Origin: GCA-2786165 sp964625775
Lineage (GTDB): Bacteria > Pseudomonadota > Gammaproteobacteria > Legionellales > Legionellaceae
Length of the DNA stretch: 53,249 bases
NCBI GenBank assembly: GCA_964625775.1
Contig: CAZVEH010000011.1
Coordinates: 1 to 53,249, forward strand
Direction of reading: 5' to 3'
The notes beneath the pieces are model-generated. The model did not search any database. It saw only the letters and a program-made list of their open reading frames with translations, and was not told the origin of the DNA. Shown here piece by piece: positions 8,156-16,229 of this stretch. The first letter of the stretch is position 1; each line of letters begins with the position of its first letter. The position numbers were made by a program, and so were the translations under genes.

Positions 8156-8965
8156 ATGAAAACAAGGCCGTTTTTAAAGTGGGCAGGGAACAAGTACCAG
8201 TGTTTGGATTATTTGCTCCAGAGTTTTCCAGAAGCTTCACGTTTGATTGAGCCTTTTACAGGGTCTGCTGCAGTTTTTATGAATACGGATTATCCTTCTT
8301 ATGTTTTGGCTGAGGGTAATCGTGATTTGGTTGTTCTTTATCATTATATTCGTGAAGAGGGCCCTAAGTTTATTGAATATTGTCGACGTTGGTTTGTAGC
8401 CAAATATAATTCGGCAGAGATGTACTATCAATGTCGAGACGAATTCAACCGACTTAAAAAATCACGCAGAAAAGCAGCTCTTTTTTTATATTTAAACCGT
8501 CATGGGTACAATGGACTATGTCGATATAACTCCAAAGGGTCTTATAACGTGCCTTTTGGTCGGTATAAAAAACCGTATTTCCCTGATCGTGAGATGCAGT
8601 TGTTCTATCAAAAAAGCCAGTGTGCAACTTTGGTGCATGGTGATTTTAGAACCACTTTTCTTTTGGCCAGAAAAGGCGATGTAATTTATTGTGATCCGCC
8701 CTATTCTCCATTGAAACAAGGTTCCAATTTTTCTGCTTATACCGGAAAAAAGTTTACGGACAACGATCAAATAGCTTTGGCGAACTGTGCAATCGATGCT
8801 GCCCATCGTGGGATTACCGTGATGATATCCAATCACGATACCGAATTTACGCGAGAACAGTATCGTGATGCCGAAATCACCTCTTTTCCAGTCCGGCGTT
8901 TCATCAATTGTAAGAGCAACCAACGACTGCCGGTCCAAGAATTATTAGCCATCTTTAGGATCTAA
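8156..8965 (+). CDS. dam: DNA adenine methyltransferase (GATC), Dam
   Basis: A 269-residue adenine-N6 methyltransferase of the Dam family, expected to methylate GATC and serve mismatch repair and replication control. The AdoMet-binding region (FLKWAG 6-11; IEPFTGSAAVF 31-41) and the catalytic DPPY (180-183) are present, as are LFLYLNRHGYNGLCRYN and NVPFGRYKKPYFP, both highly conserved in Dam. Two changes from E. coli Dam are visible: KWAGNKY instead of KWAGGKY, and LAEGNRDL instead of LADINSDL. GAGGG precedes the ATG. The last 4 bases overlap the convergent gene. Confidence 0.95.
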   Translation: MKTRPFLKWAGNKYQCLDYLLQSFPEASRLIEPFTGSAAVFMNTDYPSYVLAEGNRDLVVLYHYIREEGPKFIEYCRRWFVAKYNSAEMYYQCRDEFNRLKKSRRKAALFLYLNRHGYNGLCRYNSKGSYNVPFGRYKKPYFPDREMQLFYQKSQCATLVHGDFRTTFLLARKGDVIYCDPPYSPLKQGSNFSAYTGKKFTDNDQIALANCAIDAAHRGITVMISNHDTEFTREQYRDAEITSFPVRRFINCKSNQRLPVQELLAIFRI

Positions 8966-9663
8966 TTGACTGAATTCAGGCTCTGCAAGTTCACGCGGTG
9001 ATATTCTTCATTAATAGCCTCTACCAACTCGCGATTGCCTGGTTTTTCAAAAAAACCGACACTAAGGATGCCTTCTGTCACAGAAAGCAAAGGCTCTCTT
9101 TTAAGCCTTGAAGGGATGTAGGCAAGATTAAAAGAATGGCTATCAAAACGAAAATTAAAAAGCTTATCATATACCGACCATGAAGCCAGAATTACCACAG
9201 GTAGTATAAAAATAGACAGATGTGAGACAGTCAGTAAGGCTGCAAGTGCTACTTTATGGGTCCAGAGCAACAACAAATCTCTACATAGCAATACGAGCAG
9301 AATAAGAGCTAATAATTGTTCTCGGAACCTTTCTCGAAAATTATATGCTTGGAATGGCGTGGCAGATGCCCAGTGATTTATGTCGTTAGCTGAACTTTCA
9401 GACGGATAATAACTTAAGACATTGTTTATATGTAACATATATACATTTAGTGGAGAAGCATCCGATACTTCTGGGGCATTTGCAAATTCGGTTTGGTCTT
9501 TATTGAGAAAATTTTCAGCTTTTAATATGATGATGAATCGTTGATTCATCCAAAGAAGCGCAACTAAATCTCTCTGACTGACATCTGATTTGTTCCTCAC
9601 ATTATCAAACACCTGATTCCATTTTTTTGCAATTGTTAAAAGGTCTTTTGCTTTCATAATCAT
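8962..9663 (-). CDS. Unknown protein with two membrane spans
   Basis: I do not recognise this 233-residue protein. The N-terminal half is soluble and helical. Two hydrophobic segments follow, around residues 115-133 (LLALILLVLLCRDLLLLW) and 138-163, then a soluble tail of about 70 residues, so it should sit in the inner membrane. Start codons at 9663 or 9657 are equally possible. It ends inside the dam stop region (convergent overlap of 4 bases). Confidence 0.6.
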   Translation of the reverse strand: MIMKAKDLLTIAKKWNQVFDNVRNKSDVSQRDLVALLWMNQRFIIILKAENFLNKDQTEFANAPEVSDASPLNVYMLHINNVLSYYPSESSANDINHWASATPFQAYNFRERFREQLLALILLVLLCRDLLLLWTHKVALAALLTVSHLSIFILPVVILASWSVYDKLFNFRFDSHSFNLAYIPSRLKREPLLSVTEGILSVGFFEKPGNRELVEAINEEYHRVNLQSLNSVN

Positions 9664-9796
9664 CTCATTGGACTTATTAAGGAATGAATGCTATCAATAA
9701 TAACGCTTATTGTCCAATAAATTTTCTTTTCCGAATGTCAACTTGTTGACTAAAATCCTAATTACACCCTGTTTAGTACGAAAAAAAAGTCCAAGA

Positions 9797-11074
9797 TTAA
9801 GTCCTATGCTTCTTATTGGCGTGCGCCATATATGCTGCCAGTACAATCACCAAGATCATGGATAGTGGTAAAAGAGTCAAACCAATTTGATAATTGGCTG
9901 CAGAATATACACGTAGTTGTTCGCCTGTGACTGATCTCGAAGACCAATCTAATAGGCTTCCCACCAGGGGTTGAAATATCACACCACCGAATGAGACAAT
10001 CATATTGGTCACTGCAAAGATAGTGCCTGACAATTGTTGCGTGGGGCTATATTCTTTTGCCATGACAAAGACGATGATTTCTGTAGCGCTGAAAACGCCA
10101 TACAAAAACATTGAAATATTTAAAGCTGTATAGGATAAATGTTGATCAAATAAAATCATGCTGATGAAAATCAAAGATCCCACCGCGCCAACTGTTAATG
10201 GTATCAGCCGGTTGCCGCTGAAATCAGACACATATCCGGATAAAGGCGCGCCTACGGCCCAGCCTAAAAATAACAATGACATGGTTGTTGCCGCTTGAGA
10301 TTTGCTCAAATGATAGGCCTGTTCTAAAAACGATTTACCCCATAACTCGCCAAATACTGACAAAGAGGTATACAAACAGGTGCCAATAATAGCAATGATC
10401 CAAATTTGCTTTGATTTTAATACTTGAATGACTTGTTTGAAAAACTCTCCCAATGGCAGAGTATCTTGATTACGTTTGGTAGGGGCATCACGTACGATGG
10501 CATAAATGACAAGGGTGAGCACCAATCCCAAAACCACCGATAAGAGTAAAACAGTATGCAAACCTAAGCTATGAGCCAAATGAGTGATTTGGATTTCACC
10601 GTAGACCAAACCCAGCATACCCAGCGTGGTCATTAAGCCAGCGACCAGAGAAAAATAACGTTGCGGTAACCAATTCACTGCGGCCGAAAGCACGCCTACA
10701 AAGGCAAATGAAGATCCAAAGCCCACCAACAATCGCCCAGCACTTGCTATAAAAATGGAATGTGAGCTAAACATCAATGAACCCAATGTACAGCATAAGC
10801 AGGCCAAAGTTAACAAATATCTGGGTCCATAACGATCCATTAAAATGCCAACGGGCAATTGCATGGGCGAGTAAGCAAAATAGTACAATGCGGCAATTTG
10901 ACCAAATGCTGTAGCGGAAAGATTACCAAACGCTATTCGAAGCTCATCCTGAAGGATGCCAGGAATGATACGTAAAATAAACTCATAGCAATAAAAGAGC
11001 GCACCAACAGTACAAATGATACCACCAGTAATCAGCTGTTTCCTCGTACTTGAATTAATCTCGTGCTTGGGCAT
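9797..11074 (-). CDS. MFS transporter (second of tandem pair)
   Basis: A 425-residue major facilitator with about 12 membrane spans. MFS motif A is visible in the span 2-3 loop (GILMDRYGPRYLL). It is clearly paralogous to the gene just upstream: both start with a GALFYCYEFILRIIPG / GALFYAYEYLLRISPS block and share SPMQLPVGILMDR / VPMQLPVGVLMDR. Legionella and Coxiella carry many such carriers, often labelled as sugar-acid or amino-acid transporters. The ATG lies 20 bases inside the upstream gene, so translation is coupled. Substrate unknown. Confidence 0.9.
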   Translation of the reverse strand: MPKHEINSSTRKQLITGGIICTVGALFYCYEFILRIIPGILQDELRIAFGNLSATAFGQIAALYYFAYSPMQLPVGILMDRYGPRYLLTLACLCCTLGSLMFSSHSIFIASAGRLLVGFGSSFAFVGVLSAAVNWLPQRYFSLVAGLMTTLGMLGLVYGEIQITHLAHSLGLHTVLLLSVVLGLVLTLVIYAIVRDAPTKRNQDTLPLGEFFKQVIQVLKSKQIWIIAIIGTCLYTSLSVFGELWGKSFLEQAYHLSKSQAATTMSLLFLGWAVGAPLSGYVSDFSGNRLIPLTVGAVGSLIFISMILFDQHLSYTALNISMFLYGVFSATEIIVFVMAKEYSPTQQLSGTIFAVTNMIVSFGGVIFQPLVGSLLDWSSRSVTGEQLRVYSAANYQIGLTLLPLSMILVIVLAAYMAHANKKHRT

Positions 11075-12344
11075 GCGTTTCTCGAATAAAAAGTGTTAAA
11101 ATGGCAGCAATCACAATGCCTATAGGGATAATAGATAAAGCCAATCTATAGTCTTCAGGCCCATATTCAGTGATTGCGCTCGCTGGAATCTTCGACAGTA
11201 ACAGATTTGTAGAATGATGCAACCACACGCTCCAATCTAATAGACGACCGATCAGCGGTTGAAGTAACATAGCACCCAGCATCACCAACATGTTGGTGAT
11301 GGCAATCGCGGTTCCGGCCGCTTCATTTGGACTGAGTTCTCGGCCCACTGCAAAGACGATGGTTTGCGCACTGTAAAACAATCCTAAAACAAACATCAAT
11401 ACATTAATCGTCGTATGGGGCAGATGGGGACAGTAAAGAATCAGTATCATAGCAACAGCTGCACCACTTGCGCCAAATATCATAGGCTTTTTACGACACT
11501 TTAAGTGGTCAGATACAAACCCCATCAAAGGTGCGCCTACCATAAAACCAAAAAATAAGACAGAGTTTGCGAATCCAGCTTGTATTTCTGTCATGCCGTG
11601 CGCATGAACCAAATAGGGTATACCCCATAGTTCGGCAAAGACTGTGGTAGGTAGATAGACCAAACATCCAAATAACCCATTCAACCAAATTTGCTTATTA
11701 CGTAAAATAATATTCAAATCAATCAAATTGCGTTTGAATGAATTAATTGTTCCACCGCTTTTCTGATCTCTTTTATGATCATGAATCCCAAACCATAGAA
11801 ACGCTGCCAAAATAGCACCAAAAATGGCGGTGTAACCATCGGTTGCTTGCCAATCTGCTTTTTCTACAATGAGAGAAATAAAATTATCACCGAGTATTGC
11901 GCCTAGAGTCCCTAAGGCGGAGGTTAAGCCTGCGACCATAGCTAATCGGTCCTCAGGTAACCAAATAGTTGCTAATTTTAAGACACCGACAAAGGCAAAT
12001 GCGGATCCTGCTCCCACTAAAAATCGGCCTATCATAGCAATTTGATAATGCTGGGTCTGGCTAAACATTAAGGTGCCGAGAACACAAACAAGGCAAGACA
12101 GGGTGAGCAATCGCCTAGGACCAAAACGGTCCATCAATACTCCCACAGGCAACTGCATGGGAACATACGCATAATAATAAACAGAAGATAACAAACCAAA
12201 ACCTGTCGCTGTTAAACCAAAATGATGGCGTAATGACGTTTCCATAACACTAGGAGAAATACGTAATAAGTATTCATAGGCATAAAAGAGCGCTCCCAAT
12301 CCGCAAATGAGCCATGCGGTCATAGTTGATTTAGACTTGGTCAA
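11055..12344 (-). CDS. MFS transporter (first of tandem pair), TTG start
   Basis: A 429-residue major facilitator with about 12 spans and motif A (GVLMDRFGPRRLL). The start is a TTG at 12344, chosen because AAGGAG lies 6 bases upstream; the next in-frame ATG is 7 codons later without such a site. The protein is a paralogue of the downstream carrier, and the 20-base overlap makes the pair one operon. Substrate cannot be predicted. The pair may act on related metabolites taken from a host cell, which is inference from related genera. Confidence 0.9.
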   Translation of the reverse strand: MTKSKSTMTAWLICGLGALFYAYEYLLRISPSVMETSLRHHFGLTATGFGLLSSVYYYAYVPMQLPVGVLMDRFGPRRLLTLSCLVCVLGTLMFSQTQHYQIAMIGRFLVGAGSAFAFVGVLKLATIWLPEDRLAMVAGLTSALGTLGAILGDNFISLIVEKADWQATDGYTAIFGAILAAFLWFGIHDHKRDQKSGGTINSFKRNLIDLNIILRNKQIWLNGLFGCLVYLPTTVFAELWGIPYLVHAHGMTEIQAGFANSVLFFGFMVGAPLMGFVSDHLKCRKKPMIFGASGAAVAMILILYCPHLPHTTINVLMFVLGLFYSAQTIVFAVGRELSPNEAAGTAIAITNMLVMLGAMLLQPLIGRLLDWSVWLHHSTNLLLSKIPASAITEYGPEDYRLALSIIPIGIVIAAILTLFIRETHAQARD

Positions 12345-12478
12345 CTTAGTCTCCTTACTTTTGGTCGATTTGGCTAGGTATGCAAACGGGCAGTCACCGG
12401 AGAAAATGCAACACTTTAGGTTGATTAAACAGATCTAAAGTAGGAACATTTTGTCCGGATATGCCGGCCTGCTATGAA

Positions 12479-13741
12479 CTAAACATCACCAGTGACGGAT
12501 GCCTTGTGGGGGGCCAGGATTCGATTGACACCACTCGCAATTGCGGCTTTCGCAACTTGGGTTGGTACTCGTTCAAGCAACCTAGGATCTATGGGCTTAG
12601 GTAATATGTAATTGGGTCCAAATTCCCAGTCTGTGACTTGTGGATAGTTGTCTTTGACTTCTTGTGGAACAGGTTCGTGGACCAAACCGCGAATGGCTTC
12701 TACGGCTGCAATTTGCATGGCTTGATTGATGCATCGTGCTCGTACGTCGAGAGCGCCACGGAATATGTACGGGAAGCACAGCACATTGTTGACCTGGTTT
12801 GGAAAGTCAGATCGACCAGTTGCAATGATCAAATCTTGGCGTACTTCTAAGGCCAAATGAGGCAAGACTTCAGGGGTTGGATTTGACAGGGCAAACACAA
12901 TGGGATTGGGTGCCATCAAACGCAACAAAGATGCGTCTAAAAGATTAGGTTTGGCAACACCAATGAACACATCAGCATCTTTCAATGCATCAGCAATTGT
13001 GCGCTTGTCGGTATTACGGGCAAACGCAAATTTATAGGCGTTGAGATTTTCTCGACCTGTATGAATGACGCCTTCACTGTCCAAAAGTAACATATTGTTT
13101 TTATCAGCACCTAATGCGACTAATAATCGCATAGAGGCAATGCCTGCAGCACCTGCACCGATGCAAACTATGGTGACATCTTTTAACGATTTTTTTTGTA
13201 ATTCCAACGCATTCAACAAACCTGCAGCGACAACAATGGCAGTGCCATGTTGGTCATCATGAAACACAGGAATATCTAATTGCTCCATCAAAGCTTGTTC
13301 TATCTCAAAACATTCGGGTGCTTTGATATCTTCTAAGTTGATGCCACCGAAAGTGGGTGCAATATTTTTGGCCGTTGTAATAAAGTCTTGAGGCTCATTG
13401 GCATCGACTTCAATGTCAAACACATCAATACCTGCAAAGCGTTTGAATAATACAGCTTTACCTTCCATCACAGGTTTTGACGCCAAGGGCCCCACATTTC
13501 CCAATCCCAAAACGGCGGTGCCATTGGTCATCACGGCAATCAAATTACCTTTTGCAGTGTAACGATAGGCATCATTAGGTGTTTTGGCAATTTCTAAGAC
13601 GGGTTCAGCAACCCCTGGGGTATAAGCCAAAGATAGGTCGTCTTGTGAATTTGTTGATTTGGTGACATAAACTCCTAATTTTCCCGGAGTTGGATATTCG
13701 TGATAATGTAAAGCACGTTGTTTCAGTAGAGTATCACTCAT
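12479..13741 (-). CDS. Malic enzyme, short form (malate to pyruvate)
   Basis: A 420-residue NAD(P)-dependent malic enzyme that oxidatively decarboxylates malate to pyruvate. The start at 13741 (MSDTLLKQRAL) has GGGAGG about 7 bases upstream. Tyr40 in SLAYTPGVAEP and the lysine in KPVMEGKAVLFK (about 89-100) are catalytic candidates. ECFEIE (143-148) and HDDQHGTA (161-168) bind metal and substrate, and GAGAAG (195-200) binds the nucleotide. The phosphotransacetylase-like tail of long MaeB proteins is absent. Cofactor preference is not decided. Its product feeds acetyl-CoA and PHB synthesis. Confidence 0.94.
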   Translation of the reverse strand: MSDTLLKQRALHYHEYPTPGKLGVYVTKSTNSQDDLSLAYTPGVAEPVLEIAKTPNDAYRYTAKGNLIAVMTNGTAVLGLGNVGPLASKPVMEGKAVLFKRFAGIDVFDIEVDANEPQDFITTAKNIAPTFGGINLEDIKAPECFEIEQALMEQLDIPVFHDDQHGTAIVVAAGLLNALELQKKSLKDVTIVCIGAGAAGIASMRLLVALGADKNNMLLLDSEGVIHTGRENLNAYKFAFARNTDKRTIADALKDADVFIGVAKPNLLDASLLRLMAPNPIVFALSNPTPEVLPHLALEVRQDLIIATGRSDFPNQVNNVLCFPYIFRGALDVRARCINQAMQIAAVEAIRGLVHEPVPQEVKDNYPQVTDWEFGPNYILPKPIDPRLLERVPTQVAKAAIASGVNRILAPHKASVTGDV

Positions 13742-13861
13742 ATAATTACCTCCCTTACCACAATCAGCAAAGAACAATGGATAAAAAAGAAGCGATGAAT
13801 AGATCTAAAAGATTTAAATAAATATCACTATGAATCGCTCAGTCGGATGTTTTTTTGATTC

Positions 13862-14086
13862 TTATTGGTTTGCATCAGTTTTTGGAGCGATTTTATAACG
13901 ATCCATAAAGCGTTGCACTCGACCACCCGTATCAACAATTTTTTGTTTACCTGTATAGAATGGGTGACAATTAGAACAAACTTCAATGCTTAAATCTGAG
14001 CATAAAGTAGAGCGAGTTTCATAAGTGTGCCCGCAGCTACAAGTAACTTTGATGGTGCTATATTCAGGGTGGATTTCAGTTTTCAT
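13862..14086 (-). CDS. rpmE: 50S ribosomal protein L31
   Basis: A 74-residue large-subunit protein of the zinc-binding (C+) type: Cys16, Cys18, Cys37 and Cys40 form the zinc site. It has the usual IHPEY start and CHPFYTGKQK..DTGGRVQRF core. The start at 14086 (MKTEIHPEY) matches the family; an ATG one codon upstream is possible. A structured leader lies upstream (see the regulatory entry). Confidence 0.97.
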   Translation of the reverse strand: MKTEIHPEYSTIKVTCSCGHTYETRSTLCSDLSIEVCSNCHPFYTGKQKIVDTGGRVQRFMDRYKIAPKTDANQ

Positions 14087-14120
14087 CATCTATCTCAATT
14101 CTAAAGTAAAAAAGGGTTAT

Positions 14121-14155
14121 GATAAGCTGCTAAAGAGTACTTTACTAGGCTTATC
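14121..14155 (-). promoter_or_regulatory. Possible L31 leader hairpin
   Basis: GATAAGC (14121-14127) pairs with GCTTATC (14149-14155), with an inner TAAAG / CTTTA stem, 35 bases upstream of the rpmE start. Autoregulatory L31 leader RNAs are known in gammaproteobacteria, so this may be one. Assignment rests on position and structure only. Confidence 0.4.
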
Positions 14156-14619
14156 AAAATAACGCGGAAAGATAACAGAAAATAAAACTTAGGTCAAGTT
14201 CGACAAAGACCAATCTCCTGGTTGTTCAGCGGATCCTTCGCTAGGCTCAGGTAAAGATGTCTCTGATATGTTGCATAAAAAAGGCATTATCATTTTTTTC
14301 CAGGAACCTGAGTCGAGCCTGGACCCCTTTAGAGATTTAAATCAGGTATTGCATATCTTGCACACCAATTTCCAGATGTGGCGAATACTATAGTTTTTCT
14401 ATAGGGTACAAGTAAGGATTTACCAAAGGGGGAGGGACTACTGGTTCCTTTTGGGGTGGATGCTCTGTTGGGAAAAAGATAAACGATCGTTGATGCAGAA
14501 CTTGGAACATCAATTTGCAGTATTTTTAGATAAACCACAATCAGCCAGAGATCACTATGATGAGGCGTGATCATGTGGAGAGGGACGCGTTTTTACATTT
14601 GGCGCCGACGGATTTGTTG
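14156..14619. other. Gene-free stretch, possibly decayed sequence
   Basis: No supported gene is visible. An 81-codon reverse frame (14329-14574) has no ribosome site and no domain. A small CTATAG...CTATAG inverted repeat lies near 14388-14405. The stretch marks the left border of the AT-rich accessory region. Confidence 0.4.
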
Positions 14620-15333
14620 TTACGGTCCGGGAATACCCCTAGGTTCGTATCCTGGGTGTTCTTGAATTTTTTGCTGTTGATGTGCAATAAAATGCTTTAG
14701 CGAAGGAAAAACTTTTTGAAGTATTTCAGGAATAAACGGTAGTTTTTTATCATAAACATGTTCAGCTATGCGTTCTATTTGAGCTTCCAAGGTTTTTTTC
14801 GTATAAAAATCCAAATCTGGATGGCAAGTTGCTTCATGCATTGTCATAGGATACCAGGGTATGACCCAGGCGTTAACTTCTTTGTCTTTTGTTGCAAAAA
14901 GACTCAGTTGAGATGGCGCTTCGTGTGACGCTGCAATCAAAACAGTAGCCTCCTTTTTTCCAATCTTATCTCGCTTGTTTTTAGATTCTGATCCCCAAAG
15001 TTGCTCTTGAATGTATGCTATGTCGCCGAGCAGGGGCGTCTCAAAATCAAACAGGAAAGGACAATAAGGATCTCTGCTATCCAGAGCTGAATATTGGTTA
15101 ATAGACACCTGTTTTTGTAACAAAATAAATATGAGTGTTCCGAGCATTAATTGATCAATAAACTGGTCTCTCATCTCAACATCAAGTGCTTCATCATGAA
15201 ATATTTTTTCAACAACCGTGGACATGTATTTCAAATTTTCAGAGCATTCAATCGGAAATCGATCTTTCATATCTGATCTTAACTCGTTCATTATTTTTTG
15301 AACGTCCTCAAAATGGATATATTTCACAATCAT
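14620..15333 (-). CDS. Unknown 237-residue protein next to the HPt gene
   Basis: I do not recognise this protein. It is mostly soluble and helical, with one moderately hydrophobic stretch (about 66-77, LMLGTLIFILLQ), and has no signal peptide. AAAGG lies 5-6 bases before the ATG. It is transcribed divergently from the HPt gene across a 357-base gap that contains a long hairpin. Because it lies beside the signalling and megasynthase genes it could belong to that island, but no function can be read from it. Confidence 0.6.
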   Translation of the reverse strand: MIVKYIHFEDVQKIMNELRSDMKDRFPIECSENLKYMSTVVEKIFHDEALDVEMRDQFIDQLMLGTLIFILLQKQVSINQYSALDSRDPYCPFLFDFETPLLGDIAYIQEQLWGSESKNKRDKIGKKEATVLIAASHEAPSQLSLFATKDKEVNAWVIPWYPMTMHEATCHPDLDFYTKKTLEAQIERIAEHVYDKKLPFIPEILQKVFPSLKHFIAHQQQKIQEHPGYEPRGIPGP

Positions 15334-15468
15334 CGGCCTTTATGCATAAAGCAATATGTGTATATTATAGACGATTTAATGCTTTGGTGCATAAAGAAAT
15401 TGTCCCTCAAGTTAGTGGGCTCCTCCCCTAAAAGTATCATACAAGGAAATCGTTTCGCCGAGTGAAGG

Positions 15469-15506
15469 TCCTAAAACCATCTGCTTTTATAAACATGGTT
15501 TTAGGA
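15469..15506. promoter_or_regulatory. 12-bp inverted repeat in divergent intergenic region
   Basis: TCCTAAAACCAT (15469-15480) and ATGGTTTTAGGA (15495-15506) are exact inverted repeats around a 14-base loop. The element lies between the divergent unknown gene and the HPt gene, about 125 bases before the HPt promoter. No T-run follows, so an operator or RNA structure is as likely as a terminator. The rest of 15334-15690 holds no gene. Confidence 0.5.
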
Positions 15507-15629
15507 TCAGCGCACCGTGCATAGATATTGGTACGTATTCTAAATCACAATCAACGGGGCTTGTGCTTCCCAATAAGTAATGCTCAAAAAATGACTTTTG
15601 ATTTATTATTTGTCTCATGTGTTTATTGT

Positions 15630-15657
15630 TTGACACGATTTGATCGGGGTCTATACT
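15630..15657 (+). promoter_or_regulatory. Sigma-70-type promoter of the HPt gene
   Basis: TTGACA (15630-15635), a 16-base spacer and TATACT (15652-15657) form a near-consensus promoter 34 bases before the HPt start. Confidence 0.7.
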
Positions 15658-15690
15658 TAGAATATCAGGACAAATTTAAGAGGCTCTTTC

Positions 15691-16143
15691 ATGGCTACAA
15701 ATAAAAAACAGATTTTTCAAAAAGAATATAAAGGTGTTCTTGGTTATGAGCTTCCAGATAATGAAAATCAGCTGTTTGAAATTAACTCTCTTCCTGCTCT
15801 AGACGCTGAGACTTTTCACAAAATTTACACTTATAATGATTGGGAAGAGGCATTCACCGAATTAATGGGGATTTTTCTTGAAACATTACCTAAAGAATGC
15901 TCATTAATTCAAGAAGCCCACGATAGACATGATTGGAAAAAAGTCGAGAGCCTAGCACACAAAATGAAAGGTGGCTGCCTCACTACTGGTATGCAGAGAC
16001 TTTCCATTGCATGTCAATTTTTAGAGCGCTATATCAAAGCCGGACACAATCAGCAATGCGAAAAATTATATGAGCAAATGATGCGAACTATCAAGGATAC
16101 TGTCCCAGAAATCACTCATTGGCTTGACTTACATCATCATTAA
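15691..16143 (+). CDS. Stand-alone HPt (histidine phosphotransfer) protein
   Basis: A 150-residue cytosolic protein with an HPt four-helix domain at about 45-140. His90 in SLAHKMKGGC is the expected phospho-accepting histidine (compare the usual AH.LKG signature). No kinase or receiver domain is fused to it. It lies tail-to-tail with the hybrid kinase gene (stops 87 bases apart), whose own protein ends in a receiver and has no HPt domain. The natural inference is that this protein takes phosphate from that receiver and passes it to a response regulator encoded elsewhere. A strong promoter precedes it. Residues 1-40 are of unknown use. Confidence 0.85.
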   Translation: MATNKKQIFQKEYKGVLGYELPDNENQLFEINSLPALDAETFHKIYTYNDWEEAFTELMGIFLETLPKECSLIQEAHDRHDWKKVESLAHKMKGGCLTTGMQRLSIACQFLERYIKAGHNQQCEKLYEQMMRTIKDTVPEITHWLDLHHH

Positions 16144-16187
16144 TTGAGTTTGTACTTCAGAAGGCTCTTAAATTCCGTCATTGCTAT

Positions 16188-16211
16188 GATACGACTTAAG
16201 TATCGTCGTTT
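16188..16211. terminator. Weak hairpin between convergent HPt and kinase genes
   Basis: GATAC (16188-16192) pairs with GTATC (16200-16204), followed by a short T-rich stretch. It is the only candidate terminator in the 86-base gap. Confidence 0.35.
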
Positions 16212-16229
16212 TATCAAACACAAGTGATT

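Noticed and set aside
14329..14574. 81-codon reverse frame in the gap before the unknown 237-residue gene
   Set aside because: No start signal or family; composition looks non-coding.
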